Numbered from the stretch's first letter, positions 10,579 to 22,230 are shown. The stretch is DNA of 64,000 nucleotides from Micavibrio sp. (GCA_028283745.1 JAPWJZ010000009.1:186001-250000); one strand, 5' to 3'. Program-made: numbers and translations. Notes: generated by a model from the letters alone, not told the origin.

Positions 10579-12060
10579 TTAGACAAGCACCTGCTTCACG
10601 GCATGCCGCCAGCCGCTATAAAGCGCCTCGCGTTCCTTGGTTTGCATGCGGGGGCTGAAGCGCTGCTGGCATTCCCATGACTTCGCCACATCTTCAAGCG
10701 TGGAGAAAACACCCACATGCAGCCCCGCAAGGTAAGCCGCGCCCAATGCCGTCGTTTCAATCACATGCGGGCGGAGGACGGGGGTGGAGGTTATATCGGC
10801 AATAAACTGGCACACCCAGCTGTTACGCACCATGCCGCCATCCACGCGGATTTCGGTCATGGGGTAGCCGGCATCCTGCGACATTGCACGCATCAGGTCT
10901 TCGGTCTGGTAGGCCTGCGCTTCAAGCCCCGCTCGCACCAGGTGGGCGGAGGTTGTGCTGCGCGTCAGGCCGGTAATGGCGGCGCGCGCATGCGGGTTCC
11001 AGTACGGGGCGCCAAGGCCTGCGAAGGCCGGCACAAGGTACACGCCGCCGGTATCATCCACCAACTGCGCCATTTCCTCCGTTTCCGCTGCCGACTTGAT
11101 GATGCCAAGACCGTCGCGCAGCCATTGCACTGCGGCACCCGCCACAAAGATGGAGCCTTCAATCGCATAGGCGATTTTACCGTTGATGCGGTAGGCAACC
11201 GTCGTCAGCATTTTGTTCTGTGACACGCGGAATTCATTACCAATGTTCATGAGAGCAAAACAGCCCGTGCCATAGGTGCTTTTGACCATGCCGGGGCGGA
11301 AGCAGGCCTGCCCGAACAGCGCCGCCTGCTGGTCGCCGGCCATGCCCGTCACGCGCACGGGGGCGCCAAGAAAGTCCGGCGTGGTGGAGCCAAAATCCGC
11401 CGCCGTATCCATCACTTCCGGCAGCATGGCGGCGGGAATGCCCAGCAGCGCCAGCAGTTCATCATCCCATTTCTGCTCGACAATATTGTACATCAGCGTG
11501 CGGGATGCGTTGGTAACGTCGGTTGCATGCACAGCGCCGCCGGTCAGCCGCCAGAGCAGGAAGCAGTCAACGGTGCCGAAGGCAAGCTCCCCCTGCTCCG
11601 CCCGCGCCCGCGCGCCTTCGACGTTATCGAGAATCCAGCGCACTTTGGTGCCGGAAAAATAGGGGTCGAGCAGCAGGCCGGTGCGCTGCGTGAACAGGTC
11701 TTCCTTGCCGTCGTTTTTTAGTTGTGTGCAGAATGGCGCGGTGCGGCGGTCCTGCCAGACGATGGCGTTGCAAACAGGCTCGCCGGTTTTTTTGTCCCAG
11801 ACAATCGTGGTTTCGCGCTGGTTGGCAATGCCGATGGCGGCAATATCACCGGGCTTGATGCTGTGCTGCGCCAGCACGCCGCGGCAGACATATGCCGTAT
11901 CCGCCCAGATGTCTTCGGGGTTTTGCTCGACCCAGCCGTTTTCGGGGTAGTATAGCTGCAGCTCTTTCTGGCTGGAGCCGACAATATGCCCCTTTTCATC
12001 AAACAAAATTGCCCGCGTGCTGGTGGTGCCCTGGTCAATGGCAAGTATGAATGTGGCCAT
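10579..12060 (-). CDS. glpK: Glycerol kinase
   Basis: 493 residues, normal for FGGY-family GlpK. It phosphorylates glycerol to sn-glycerol 3-phosphate using ATP. The N-terminal phosphate loop is [16 protein letters not shown], the substrate site includes IVWQDRRTA, and the C-terminal ATPase-fold motif is [11 protein letters not shown]. The start codon overlaps the glpD stop by one base (TAATG), so translation is coupled. With GlpD the product goes on to dihydroxyacetone phosphate. No glpF transporter or GlpR repressor is visible in the window. Confidence 0.96.
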   Translation of the reverse strand: MATFILAIDQGTTSTRAILFDEKGHIVGSSQKELQLYYPENGWVEQNPEDIWADTAYVCRGVLAQHSIKPGDIAAIGIANQRETTIVWDKKTGEPVCNAIVWQDRRTAPFCTQLKNDGKEDLFTQRTGLLLDPYFSGTKVRWILDNVEGARARAEQGELAFGTVDCFLLWRLTGGAVHATDVTNASRTLMYNIVEQKWDDELLALLGIPAAMLPEVMDTAADFGSTTPDFLGAPVRVTGMAGDQQAALFGQACFRPGMVKSTYGTGCFALMNIGNEFRVSQNKMLTTVAYRINGKIAYAIEGSIFVAGAAVQWLRDGLGIIKSAAETEEMAQLVDDTGGVYLVPAFAGLGAPYWNPHARAAITGLTRSTTSAHLVRAGLEAQAYQTEDLMRAMSQDAGYPMTEIRVDGGMVRNSWVCQFIADITSTPVLRPHVIETTALGAAYLAGLHVGVFSTLEDVAKSWECQQRFSPRMQTKEREALYSGWRHAVKQVLV

Positions 12061-13583
12061 TATGCCGCCTCCTGCTGCGCCTGAATTTTTTCAAGCATGT
12101 CGCCCATGCGCGCCTGTGTTTCCGCCGTGGTGTGCAGCCCCAGTTTTGACCGGCGCCACAGCACGTCCTCCAGCGTCATCGCCCATTCGTTGTGGACAAG
12201 GTAGCGAAGCTCCGCCTCATACACATTCTCGCCTGCATGTTCGCCAAGGTCGGTCAGGCGTTTTGCATGGCGCACAAGATCGCGCACGCGCACGCCGTAG
12301 GCACGCGCATAGCGCAGCGCCAGCGCTTCCGGCAGCCAGGCATATTCGCGGCGCAGCTGCTTGACGAAGTTGTCAAACGCCAACGTGCCCGCGTCAGCCC
12401 CTGGCAGGAAGGCGGTTTCGGTCCAGTCTTTCGTCTCAAGCCCCATCTTTGCCGTGACCAGCTGCGCTGCGTGTTCCGACAGTTTGCGGGATGTCGTCAG
12501 CTTGCCGCCATAGACCGACAAAATCGGCAGGCCGTCATGTTCTTCCATGTCCAGAATATAATCGCGCGTCACCGATGACGCATCGCTCTGCCCGTCATCG
12601 GCCAGCGGGCGCACGCCGCTATAGGTCCACTGCACATCCTCCGGCTTCACGGGCTGGCGGAAGAAATGGTTGACGGCGGTGCAAAGATATTCGACTTCTT
12701 CCAGCGAAATGCGCACTTCTTCGATATCGCCGGTATAGTCAACGTCCGTCGTGCCGATCAGCGTGTATTTGCGCTCGTACGGAATGGCGAAAACGATACG
12801 CTTATCATCATTCTGCAGGATATAGGCGTGGTCACCCTGATAAAGCCGCGGCACGATAATGTGGCTGCCCTTCACCCAGCGGACTTTATATTTTTCCGCA
12901 TGGCTGCCGCCCAGCTTCAGGGTTTTGCCAACCCACGGGCCGGAAGCGTTGACGACCATTTTGGCATGCACGGTAAAGTCTTCATCCGTATGCCAGTCGT
13001 GCAATGAAATTTTCCAGAGATTTTCGCTATCATGCTTTGCAAGCCCCGTGCATTCCGTACGCGTCCAAATCTCCGCGCCCTTGTCGGCAGCGTCGCGCGC
13101 GTTCAGGACCACAAGGCGCGTATCTTCCACCCAGCAGTCGGAATAGCTGAAACCGCGGCGGAAATCCGCCTTCAGCGGCGCGCCCGCAAGCGTGCCGGTC
13201 AAAAAACGCCCGCGTGATTTTGCCAGCAGCTTGCGGCCGCCAAGATTGTCATACAGGAATAGCCCCAGACGGATCATCCACCACGGACGCAGCTTGCGGT
13301 GGTGCGGCAGAATGAAGGTGAGCGGCCAGATGATATGCGGCGCTGCCTTCAGCAGCACTTCGCGCTCCGCCAGCGCTTCCCGCACAAGGCGGAATTCGTA
13401 ATGTTCAAGATAGCGCAGGCCGCCGTGAATAAGCTTTGTGCTGGCGGATGACGTGGCGGAGGCAAGATCGTCTTTTTCGACCAACATGACCGACAGGCCG
13501 CGGCCCGCAAGGTCACGGGCAATGCCGCAACCGTTCACGCCGCCGCCGATGACCAATACGTCCACTTCCTTGATTTTGGCCAC
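12060..13583 (-). CDS. glpD: Aerobic glycerol-3-phosphate dehydrogenase
   Basis: 507 residues. A FAD-binding GxGxxG motif lies at the N-terminus ([21 protein letters not shown]), followed by [20 protein letters not shown] typical of GlpD, and YTGDIEEV plus [15 protein letters not shown] in the C-terminal part. The enzyme oxidises glycerol 3-phosphate to dihydroxyacetone phosphate at the cytoplasmic membrane and passes electrons to quinone. It is the first gene of a glpD-glpK unit. Confidence 0.96.
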   Translation of the reverse strand: MAKIKEVDVLVIGGGVNGCGIARDLAGRGLSVMLVEKDDLASATSSASTKLIHGGLRYLEHYEFRLVREALAEREVLLKAAPHIIWPLTFILPHHRKLRPWWMIRLGLFLYDNLGGRKLLAKSRGRFLTGTLAGAPLKADFRRGFSYSDCWVEDTRLVVLNARDAADKGAEIWTRTECTGLAKHDSENLWKISLHDWHTDEDFTVHAKMVVNASGPWVGKTLKLGGSHAEKYKVRWVKGSHIIVPRLYQGDHAYILQNDDKRIVFAIPYERKYTLIGTTDVDYTGDIEEVRISLEEVEYLCTAVNHFFRQPVKPEDVQWTYSGVRPLADDGQSDASSVTRDYILDMEEHDGLPILSVYGGKLTTSRKLSEHAAQLVTAKMGLETKDWTETAFLPGADAGTLAFDNFVKQLRREYAWLPEALALRYARAYGVRVRDLVRHAKRLTDLGEHAGENVYEAELRYLVHNEWAMTLEDVLWRRSKLGLHTTAETQARMGDMLEKIQAQQEAA

Positions 13584-13696
13584 GCCCCGCCCCTGCTAAT
13601 CTTGCATGCATCTGTAACTCCCTGATATAAAAGCGGGATAACGGCTTCAAGGCAACTGTTTTCTAATTTTTTATGGGCTGTTTTATCATAACGCGC

Positions 13697-14929
13697 TTAA
13701 TCCGCGCCGTCGTCCGGCGGCGGGGTATTTTCAGACCGCAAACGCGCATCCCGCCGTTCCAGCGCGCGGCGCAGGATGTCGAGGATTTTGCTTTCGCGCA
13801 GCGGCTTCGGAATAAAATCCGCATCCGGCGGCAGCGGCGTTTGCAGGCGCAGGTCCATGAACGGGTAACCGCTCATGTAAATGATGTTCGATGCCGGACG
13901 TTCGGCGGCAAAAAGCTGCCCCAGCGTCGGGCCATCCATGCCGGGCATAATCACATCCGTCAGCAGGAAGTCGATGGTGCCCTTGAAGTGCCGCTGCATC
14001 TCCAGCGCATCATTACCGTTGCTTGCGGTCAGCACCTTCATGTCGAAATCTGAAAAGATAATACCGAGGATGGAGAGGAGCTCCGGCTCGTCCTCCGCAA
14101 TCAGCACGGTGCGGCCTTCAAGCCCTGTGGGGTGGGGCGCAACGCCGCCTGTGGTTGTTACCAAGGGCGCGGTTGCCAGCGGCAAATCAATATCGAACCT
14201 TGCGCCCGCGCCGTTATTGCCATCCACCGCAATGCGCCCGCCCAGCTGCGTGACAATGCCATGCACGACTGACAGGCCAAGGCCGGTGCCCGCGCCCTGC
14301 GGCTTGGTGGTAAAGAACGGGTCAAAAATACGGGGCAATACGGTGGCCGCAATGCCGCTGCCGCTATCCGCCACCGTCAGCCGCGCCTGCCCGCGAAATG
14401 TTTTGCAGGTAATGGCAAGCGTGCCGCCGTCCGGCATTGCATCCCGCGCGTTCAGGGCAAGGTTAAGCAGAATTTGCGTGATGAAGTCGGTGGAGGCGGT
14501 TACATACAGCGGCGCAGGTGCAGGCGTCATGTGCAAACGAATATTCGCGCCGAGCAAAGGGCGCAGCAGCACTTCTTGTTCCTGCACTGCCGCAGAAAGG
14601 TCGATGACCTGCTCCATGCCGATTTTCTGGCGCGAAAACGCCAGCAGCTGGCGCGTGAGCCCCGCGCCGCGCTGCGTGGCGGAAAGAATTTTTTGCAGCG
14701 TTACGACATCCGCCCCGCCCTGATGCAGGGCCACATGCGCATAACCTTCGATGATGGACAGGATATTGTTGAAGTCATGCGCAATGCCGCCCGCAAAACC
14801 GCCAAGGGCTTCCAGCTTTTGTGCCTGCACCTGCTGCTTTGCGCGCGGCGGCGGGGCTGCTTCTGTCTCGGGTATATCGTCGTCGGCCATGGCGTTTACA
14901 ATTTGTGATTGCTTGATTATATCATACAA
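13697..14929 (-). CDS. Hybrid histidine kinase-response regulator without sensor domain (CckA-like core)
   Basis: 410 residues. A short N-terminal segment leads directly into the phosphoacceptor helix QKLEALGGFAGGIAHDFNNIL, the form typical of CckA and related hybrid kinases. It is followed by the ATPase domain (N-box NLALNARDAMP, G1 VADSGSGIA, F-box FDPFFTTK, G2 GAGTGLGLSVVHG) and a C-terminal receiver domain with acidic pocket AEDEPE and phosphoacceptor LLTDVIMPGMDG. There is no PAS domain or transmembrane helix, so it is shorter than true CckA. It is probably soluble and may be a paralogue. The ATG at 14929 has AAGGG only 4 bases upstream; an ATG at 14890 is an alternative. Confidence 0.85.
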   Translation of the reverse strand: MYDIIKQSQIVNAMADDDIPETEAAPPPRAKQQVQAQKLEALGGFAGGIAHDFNNILSIIEGYAHVALHQGGADVVTLQKILSATQRGAGLTRQLLAFSRQKIGMEQVIDLSAAVQEQEVLLRPLLGANIRLHMTPAPAPLYVTASTDFITQILLNLALNARDAMPDGGTLAITCKTFRGQARLTVADSGSGIAATVLPRIFDPFFTTKPQGAGTGLGLSVVHGIVTQLGGRIAVDGNNGAGARFDIDLPLATAPLVTTTGGVAPHPTGLEGRTVLIAEDEPELLSILGIIFSDFDMKVLTASNGNDALEMQRHFKGTIDFLLTDVIMPGMDGPTLGQLFAAERPASNIIYMSGYPFMDLRLQTPLPPDADFIPKPLRESKILDILRRALERRDARLRSENTPPPDDGAD

Positions 14930-14950
14930 CCCTTAATTGTACATCGCCGC

Positions 14951-14990
14951 AAACAAAACGCCCCGACCGTTGGCGGAAGGGGCGTTTGTT
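14951..14990 (-). terminator. Intrinsic terminator of the amino-acid dehydrogenase gene
   Basis: On the minus strand the stem AACAAACGCCCC / GGGGCGTTTTGTT with a ~14-base loop ends in a T-rich tract. It sits 21 bases past the stop at 15012. Confidence 0.8.
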
Positions 14991-15011
14991 ATGAAGGTGT
15001 TAGCAAACCTG

Positions 15012-16085
15012 TCAGGCGGCTTTGCTGGTGGCCGTCTGCTTGAAGCGCTGTTCAGCAATGCGGTCGGCGGCGGTGGCGGTGGAAACGCCATCCTGGTCCG
15101 CGCGCTTGAAGATCGAGTCGGAGGTCGCGTCGATCTTCTCGACATGCTTCAGCACCTGCTCGCGGTCATAGGCTTTGCCTTCCTTGCGGGCAAGGTGTTC
15201 GTAATAGACGGAGATAAGGCCGCCGGCGTTAATCACGTAATCCGGCGCGTACAGAATGTTCATCTGGCGCAGCGCATCGCCGTGGCGTGCCTCGGCCAGT
15301 TGGTTGTTGGCAGCACCCGCCACCACTTTCGCCTTCAGGCGCGGCAGCGTTTCGTCGTTAATGCCGCCGCCAAGGGCGCAGGGCGCGAAAACATCAACAT
15401 CCATGTCATAGATGCTGTTGAGCGCAATTGCGGTCGCGCCGAATTCACGGCCCGCGAGGTCCATTTTATCCGCTGCGATGTCGGTGACGAACAGCTGCGC
15501 GCCCGCTTCATGCAGGTGGCGGCACAGGTTGTAGCCGACGTTGCCAAGGCCCTGCACGGCAACGCGCACGCCCTGTAGGTCATTCTTGCCAAGGCGGTGG
15601 CGCACAGCCGCCTTCAGGCCCATGAACACGCCAAGCGCGGTGGTGGGCGACGGGTCGCCGCTGCCCTGGCCGCCGTGGGAAATGCCCACGACGTGCGGCG
15701 TCTGGCTGTTGATGAAGTTCATGTCATCGACCGAGGTGCCGACGTCTTCCGCAACAATGTACTTGCCGCCGAAGGTATTCACCGCGCGGCCCATGGCGCG
15801 CATCAGTTCCGGCGTTTTGGTTTTCTTGTCGCCGATGATGACGGATTTGCCGCCGCCAAGGGGCAGGCCGGTGATGGCCGCCTTGTAGGTCATGCCGCGG
15901 GAGAGGCGCAGAACGTCTTTCAGTGCCTGTTCGTCGTTTTCATACGCCCACATGCGGCAGCCGCCAAGCGCAGGGCCGAGGTTGGTGTTGTGGACGGCGA
16001 TGATGGCGCGCAGGCCCGTTGCCGGGTCCTGGAAGAAGGTGACTTGTTCGTGCTGGTCGAATTCCTTGTGGCTGAAAACGGACAT
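15012..16085 (-). CDS. Glu/Leu/Phe/Val-type amino-acid dehydrogenase (leucine dehydrogenase-like)
   Basis: About 357 residues from the ATG at 16085, with GGGAG upstream; the longer ORF adds ~22 residues that lack family features. LGPALGGCRMW and TYKAAITGLPLGGGKSVIIGD contain the substrate glycines and catalytic lysine region of the family; AEDVGTSVDDMNFI follows. The C-terminal Rossmann domain has VAVQGLGNVGYNL and LFVTDIAADK. The length and GGGKSVI motif match leucine/valine dehydrogenases rather than ~450-aa glutamate dehydrogenases. It would catalyse reversible NAD-dependent deamination of a branched-chain or aromatic amino acid in the cytoplasm. It is monocistronic and has its own terminator. 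Confidence 0.88.
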   Translation of the reverse strand: MSVFSHKEFDQHEQVTFFQDPATGLRAIIAVHNTNLGPALGGCRMWAYENDEQALKDVLRLSRGMTYKAAITGLPLGGGKSVIIGDKKTKTPELMRAMGRAVNTFGGKYIVAEDVGTSVDDMNFINSQTPHVVGISHGGQGSGDPSPTTALGVFMGLKAAVRHRLGKNDLQGVRVAVQGLGNVGYNLCRHLHEAGAQLFVTDIAADKMDLAGREFGATAIALNSIYDMDVDVFAPCALGGGINDETLPRLKAKVVAGAANNQLAEARHGDALRQMNILYAPDYVINAGGLISVYYEHLARKEGKAYDREQVLKHVEKIDATSDSIFKRADQDGVSTATAADRIAEQRFKQTATSKAA

Positions 16086-16399
16086 GTGGATTGTAGCTCC
16101 CTGACTTGCCTGTTGCGAAACGCGCGCGACTGCCGCGTGTGGCGTGTTCATTTGTTCAGTGCATAAACACGCTTTCGCATATCTAATTATTACCTGTAAA
16201 GCAAAAGGCGAGAATAAAATTACAATTGATGGAATGTTGCGTGCGGCCGATTTTTTTTAGATAAAAATATTAAGAAGCAAGCTTGTGCATTGCATCAATC
16301 AATGTTGCAAAAATGCCTGTATACCAAGCGTTTCGTGACGCGCTGCACCAACTGCCGCGCCGCACAAATTTGGTGCGATGCGGCATTAAGGCTGCCGTT
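16086..16399. other. Intergenic region with an imperfect hairpin
   Basis: No credible gene here. It must hold the promoter of the amino-acid dehydrogenase gene, but I cannot choose a convincing -35/-10 pair. At 16353-16385 a two-part hairpin (TGCCGC.GCGGCA outside, CGCAC.GTGCG inside, AAATTTG loop) lies just after the SpoU methyltransferase stop. It lacks a T tract, so it is either a weak terminator or an RNA-stabilising structure. Confidence 0.4.
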
Positions 16400-16963
16400 T
16401 CAAGGTTGCTGTTTTTTGGGCACGAACTGGCGCTTGCGGTGGACGACGATTTGTTCTTCGCGCAGCTGGTCGGGAGAAAAGTCATCCGTCGGGCCGCCTT
16501 CATGCACGGGGCGGTCGGCGAATTTTCCCATGCTGATAAGACGGTCGTACATCACAATCGCGCCGGCAACGCCGACGTTGACGCAGAACTTCATGGGGAT
16601 TTTGATGGTGTAATCACAGCGCTCCAACATGGCGGGGGAGACGTTGTTTTTTTCGGGTCCCAGCACATACATTGCCTGCTTCGGGTGGCGGAAGCTGGGA
16701 AGCTCGATTGAATCTTCCAAAAACTCCACCGCCACCAGCGAAGTATTGCGCGGCACGATAAGATCCGCCGGTTTCTTGAAGTCATAGAACGGAATATGGT
16801 CGAACGCGCCCGACGTATCGGAAACAGCCATTTCCCGCACATCCACCGATGTATTGATGGTGAAGAAAAAGCTGGCGCCGAACGAATGCGCGGAGCGCAG
16901 CAAGTTGCCCACGTTCAACGGCTTCGAAATCGCCTCGACACCAATACCAAAATAGCCGCGCAT
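16400..16963 (-). CDS. SpoU/TrmH-family RNA 2'-O-methyltransferase
   Basis: 187 residues, a minimal SPOUT domain without an extra RNA-binding domain. The N-terminus has KPLNVGNLLRSAHSFGA (motif 1 with N and R). The C-terminus has YVLGPEKNNVSPAML (motif 2) and IPMKFCVNVGVAGAIVMYDRL (motif 3; the usual reading is SLNVSVAxAI, here CVNVGVAGAI). These form the SAM-binding trefoil knot. The family methylates ribose 2'-OH in tRNA or rRNA; the target cannot be assigned. It lies 14 bases after the acetoacetyl-CoA synthetase stop and is likely cotranscribed. Confidence 0.85.
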   Translation of the reverse strand: MRGYFGIGVEAISKPLNVGNLLRSAHSFGASFFFTINTSVDVREMAVSDTSGAFDHIPFYDFKKPADLIVPRNTSLVAVEFLEDSIELPSFRHPKQAMYVLGPEKNNVSPAMLERCDYTIKIPMKFCVNVGVAGAIVMYDRLISMGKFADRPVHEGGPTDDFSPDQLREEQIVVHRKRQFVPKKQQP

Positions 16964-16977
16964 CTTAATCCTTCAAC

Positions 16978-18945
<1,968 letters not shown>

Positions 18946-19031
18946 AACAAAAATCCTTTTTGAGAAAATTTGGTTTACATCATAGCTTTGCAAATGCATA
19001 GTATCCATACCCAATAAAGCTTTGTTTTACA

Positions 19032-19604
19032 ATGGTATCCGACATTAAACCGCCCGCCGACACAACAGACGCCTGGTCGATGCTGATGCAGCAGGCGCAG
19101 GACGGGGATGCCGCCGCCTACCGCCGGCTGCTGGGTGAAATGACGCCTGTCCTGAAAAGCTTCCTGCGCACGCGTTTTTTTAACGCGGGGCACATTGATG
19201 ATATTGTTCAGGAAATTCTGCTGGCGGTGCATACCGCGCGCCATACCTACCGGCCGGAACAACCCTTCCGCCACTGGATGTACGGTATCGCCCGCCATAA
19301 AATGATTGATTACATGAGGAAACAGGGCCGCCAGACCGCCAATGAAATAAGTGACGACGCGTTTGTAACCTTTATGGCCGACGGCGCGAACAACCCTGAA
19401 GAGGCTTTGTCAGCCAAAGACCTGCAGCAGGCGCTGAAAGCGCTGCCGGACAAGCAGCGGCAGGTATTGCTGATGACAAAGGTGCAGGGGCATTCCATGG
19501 CGGAAACGGGCAAACAACTGGGCATGTCGGAAACCGCCGTCAAGGTAACGGCCCACCGCGCGTACAAGAAACTGAAGGAATGGCTGGTCGCGTATGGCTA
19601 CTGA
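19032..19604 (+). CDS. ECF-type RNA polymerase sigma factor (SigF-like)
   Basis: 190 residues. Region 2 is visible as AGHIDDIVQEILLAVHTARHTYRPEQPFRHWMYGIARHKMIDYMRK (DIVQE and F..WMYGIARHK), and region 4 as ALKALPDKQRQVLLMTKVQGHSMAETGKQLGMSETAVKVTAHRAYKKLKE. It heads a run of six same-strand genes and overlaps the next one, an NrsF-type anti-sigma. In Caulobacter, a SigF/NrsF pair controls bufferin operons in response to copper; here the pair sits directly upstream. There is no clear ribosome site before the ATG, so the start is uncertain (an ATG at 19080 is also possible). Confidence 0.9.
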   Translation: MVSDIKPPADTTDAWSMLMQQAQDGDAAAYRRLLGEMTPVLKSFLRTRFFNAGHIDDIVQEILLAVHTARHTYRPEQPFRHWMYGIARHKMIDYMRKQGRQTANEISDDAFVTFMADGANNPEEALSAKDLQQALKALPDKQRQVLLMTKVQGHSMAETGKQLGMSETAVKVTAHRAYKKLKEWLVAYGY

Positions 19605-20247
19605 CGATCTCATCAACCAACTGGCCAGTAATTTAAAGCCGGTGCGCCGCCTGCCCGCGCCGCTGGTGCGTGTGCTGTACGTGCTGGGCCTTACCGCGCT
19701 TGTGCTTGCTGCCGCCATTAGCCTGCTGACGCACGGCCTGCGACCTGATATAGCAACCATGCTGGGCCGCACCGGGTACTTAAGCCAAAACCTGTCCTTC
19801 CTTGCCGCCGGTATTTGCGCGGCTCTTGCCGCCTTCCGCCTGTCCGTGCCGGATGTAAAAATTCGCCCTGCGACCTACGCGTTTATTTTTGCGGCCACGG
19901 CCATCTGGCTGGTGCATATCATCGCGCTCAGCTTTGAAGGCGGGCTTGATGGCGTGGATGTGGGGCAGCGCAACTGCCTGACAGACCTGTCGCTGTTCAT
20001 GGTTGTGCCGCTTGCGGCCACCACCTTTATGCTGACGCGCGGCGCGCCCGTGTGGCGCGGCTGGGCGGGCTATTCCATGGTGCTGGCAATCGGGTCTTTC
20101 TGCGCCATTGGCATGCGCTTTCTGTGCCCTAACGACCAGCCGGCGCACCTGCTGGTCTGGCACTTTATGCCGGTGATGGTTTTTGCACTGGCCGGCATCG
20201 CGCTTGGCAAGATTCTGTTAAAGCCGCGCACCCCCAAGCTGCCCTAA
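19594..20247 (+). CDS. NrsF-type anti-sigma factor (DUF1109)
   Basis: 217 residues with about six transmembrane helices and a short cytoplasmic N-terminus, matching DUF1109/NrsF proteins that hold an ECF sigma factor at the membrane. Two cysteines in periplasmic-side positions (GQRNCLTDLSLF and MRFLCPNDQPAH) match the paired cysteines known to matter for NrsF sensing. It overlaps the sigma gene by 11 bases, so the two are translated together. The predicted role is to release the sigma factor when copper or another thiol-reactive stress modifies the cysteines. Confidence 0.87.
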   Translation: MATDDLINQLASNLKPVRRLPAPLVRVLYVLGLTALVLAAAISLLTHGLRPDIATMLGRTGYLSQNLSFLAAGICAALAAFRLSVPDVKIRPATYAFIFAATAIWLVHIIALSFEGGLDGVDVGQRNCLTDLSLFMVVPLAATTFMLTRGAPVWRGWAGYSMVLAIGSFCAIGMRFLCPNDQPAHLLVWHFMPVMVFALAGIALGKILLKPRTPKLP

Positions 20248-20369
20248 CCGCGCCCATACACCCGTTTAATTCTTCATTAAGTACTTCGGCCTTAAGATGC
20301 CGCAGGGCATATTGCGCCCGCTGTAATGCCGGACTTTTTAAAGCTCAACCTTAAAAGGATATTCAAGCA

Positions 20370-20669
20370 ATGAAAAAACAAGTTCTCGCCACCACCGCCA
20401 TGGCCGCCGTTCTCGCTTTCGCCGTTACCACCGCCGCCAAGGCTGACGACGCCGCAAAGACCGAAAAATGCTACGGCGTGGTCAAGGCCGGCAAAAACGA
20501 TTGCAAGACCGCCGCGCACAGCTGCGCCGGCTCCGCCACCGCTGACGGCGGCGCTGACTGGCTGAACGTGCCCGCCGGCCTTTGCGACAAACTGGCGAAC
20601 GGCACCACCACCGCGCCCGCTGCCGCTGAAGCCCCGAAAGCGGACACCGCAGCGCCCGACAGCAAATAA
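20370..20669 (+). CDS. bufA1: Bufferin precursor peptide (DUF2282, BufA1-like)
   Basis: 99 residues, with AAAAGGA upstream of the ATG. Residues ~1-25 are a cleavable Sec signal ([19 protein letters not shown]...AKADD). The mature part has exactly four cysteines in the bufferin arrangement ([20 protein letters not shown]), followed by an Ala/Pro/Lys tail. In studied systems the central cysteines are converted to thiooxazole heterocycles by the MNIO enzyme BufB with BufC, and the exported peptide binds copper in the periplasm. A terminator-like hairpin follows, so the precursor may be made in excess over downstream enzymes. Confidence 0.9.
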   Translation: MKKQVLATTAMAAVLAFAVTTAAKADDAAKTEKCYGVVKAGKNDCKTAAHSCAGSATADGGADWLNVPAGLCDKLANGTTTAPAAAEAPKADTAAPDSK

Positions 20670-20710
20670 GCAATTCACACCGTAACTTTCGGGCGTTTTG
20701 CACGAATAAC

Positions 20711-20743
20711 AAACCGCCGGGCGATCATTTGCCCGGCGGTTTT
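20711..20743 (+). terminator. Hairpin terminator/attenuator inside the bufferin operon
   Basis: Stem AAACCGCCGGGC / GCCCGGCGGTTT around GATCATTT, followed by a T-rich stretch. It lies 42 bases after the bufA stop and before doxX, in a position suited to partial termination. Confidence 0.75.
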
Positions 20744-20778
20744 GTTTACGGTTTCGTTTTTGTATCAGGAGATTTTTT

Positions 20779-21324
20779 ATGGCCCCATTGTTCAACACCG
20801 TTTTAAAAATTGCCCGTATCAAGCTTTGGGTGCTGGAAACCTTTGTCCAGCCGGTGGCATTGCTGGCGGTGCGGCTGTATGTGGGCCGGTTCATATGGCA
20901 GTCGGGTCAAACGAAGCTGTCGGACATCAACAACGCCAAGGGGCTGTTTGAATCCGAATTCATCCCCAACTGGCAGGCAAACCATATCAAGCATTTTGCG
21001 GGGCTGGATATCCCCTTCCCCGTGCCGCCGGCCGGCTTGGCTACGTATGCGTCCATGACATCGGAACTGGTTTTTTCGGTGCTGCTTATGCTGGGGCTGG
21101 GCGGGCGGCTGGGGGCTTTTGGCATTTTCATGCTGGCGCTTTCCATCCAGTCCTTCGTCTATCCGGACGCGCCCGAAACACCCTATGAAATGCTGCTGAT
21201 GGCCGTCATTCTGGGCACCGGCCCCGGCAAATTATCGCTGGACTACCTTATTCGCCGGAAATTGCTAAAAACCGGCCTATGTGATAAAAATAACGACGTT
21301 CCAGCAAAAGAAAAAACCGCATGA
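20779..21324 (+). CDS. DoxX-family membrane protein of the bufferin operon
   Basis: 181 residues, AGGAG before the ATG, four transmembrane segments (QPVALLAVRLYVGRFIWQSGQ..., SELVFSVLLMLGLGGRLGAFGIFMLALSIQSF, MLLMAVILGTGPGKLSLDYLI). The first helix carries the R-x-x-x-G-x-x-F/W pattern of DoxX proteins and the last the GPGxxSLD motif. DoxX genes are common members of bufferin-type MNIO operons, usually last; here the gene sits between precursor and modifying enzymes. It may handle redox or electron flow at the membrane, which is inference. The stop overlaps the bufB start (ATGA). Confidence 0.85.
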   Translation: MAPLFNTVLKIARIKLWVLETFVQPVALLAVRLYVGRFIWQSGQTKLSDINNAKGLFESEFIPNWQANHIKHFAGLDIPFPVPPAGLATYASMTSELVFSVLLMLGLGGRLGAFGIFMLALSIQSFVYPDAPETPYEMLLMAVILGTGPGKLSLDYLIRRKLLKTGLCDKNNDVPAKEKTA

Positions 21325-22229
21325 TTTCGCCACTGCCCTATACGCCCTTCAAGGGCCCCCTGCCCGCCCTCGCCGATGCGCCGACCGGCATTGGCCTGCG
21401 CGCGCCGCATACGGAAGATGTGATTGCCGAAAAGCCGCCGGTCGGTTTTTTAGAAGCGCATAGCGAAAACTATTTCCGCCTTGGCAGCATTCCGTTTGAA
21501 CAGCTCATGACCTGCCGGGAAAGCTACCCCGTCAGCCTGCATGGCGTCGGCCTGTCGCTCGGCACCGCGGGCGGCGTTGGCGATGAACATTTGCGCAAAC
21601 TGGCGGAGCTGGTGGATGCCGTGGCCCCCGCGCTGGTGTCCGAGCATATTTCATGGAGCGGCACGCCGCACAAAGCCGTGCCGGACCTGCTGCCCCTGCC
21701 GATGACGGCGGAAGCGCTTGATACCATCTGCGCAAATATCTCCCGCGTGCAGGACAGGCTGAAGCGGTATATCCTGGTCGAGAACCCGTCCTCCTACCTT
21801 GCGTTCAGGGGGGAGGAAATGGCGGAGCCGCAATTTATCGCCGAAATTATCCACCGTACCGGCTGCGGGCTTTTGCTCGACATCAACAATATCCACGTGT
21901 CCGCCCACAACATCGGCTTTGATGCGGAGGCCTACCTTGACGCCATTCCGCAAGGCATCGTCGGGGAAGTTCACCTGGCGGGCTATCACGTCAACACACT
22001 TGAAGCCGGCGACATATACATCGACGCACATAACCACCCCGTTTACGACGGTGTGTGGGAGCTGTACAAAAAAGCCCTCCAGCGCTTTGGCAACGTGCCG
22101 ACTTTGGTGGAATGGGACAGCGACCTGCCGCCCCTGCAACAGCTGGTGGATGAAGCGCAAAAGGCCGATAAACTGCGTGCTGCCCTGAAAAATACGCCGA
22201 AAGACGCTTCCGATGCCAAAGTCGCCTGA
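21321..22229 (+). CDS. bufB: DUF692 multinuclear iron oxidase (MNIO), BufB-like
   Basis: 302 residues, the normal size for a DUF692 TIM-barrel oxidase. Metal-ligand regions are visible in order: GIGLRAPHTEDV, FLEAHSENYF, SLHGVGLSLG, VSEHISWSG, LVENPSSYL, LLDINNIHVSAHN, EVHLAGYH, DAHNHPVYDGVWELY, TLVEWDSDLPPL. Acidic and histidine residues of these blocks hold the di-/tri-iron centre. Together with BufC the enzyme oxidises cysteines of the precursor into heterocycles. It overlaps doxX by 4 bases, indicating coupled translation. Confidence 0.92.
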   Translation: MISPLPYTPFKGPLPALADAPTGIGLRAPHTEDVIAEKPPVGFLEAHSENYFRLGSIPFEQLMTCRESYPVSLHGVGLSLGTAGGVGDEHLRKLAELVDAVAPALVSEHISWSGTPHKAVPDLLPLPMTAEALDTICANISRVQDRLKRYILVENPSSYLAFRGEEMAEPQFIAEIIHRTGCGLLLDINNIHVSAHNIGFDAEAYLDAIPQGIVGEVHLAGYHVNTLEAGDIYIDAHNHPVYDGVWELYKKALQRFGNVPTLVEWDSDLPPLQQLVDEAQKADKLRAALKNTPKDASDAKVA

Positions 22230-22230
22230 C

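Noticed and set aside
16270-16503. 77-aa minus-strand frame in the gap after the dehydrogenase gene
   Set aside because: It overlaps the SpoU methyltransferase 3' end in another frame, has no ribosome site and biased basic/Ser composition.
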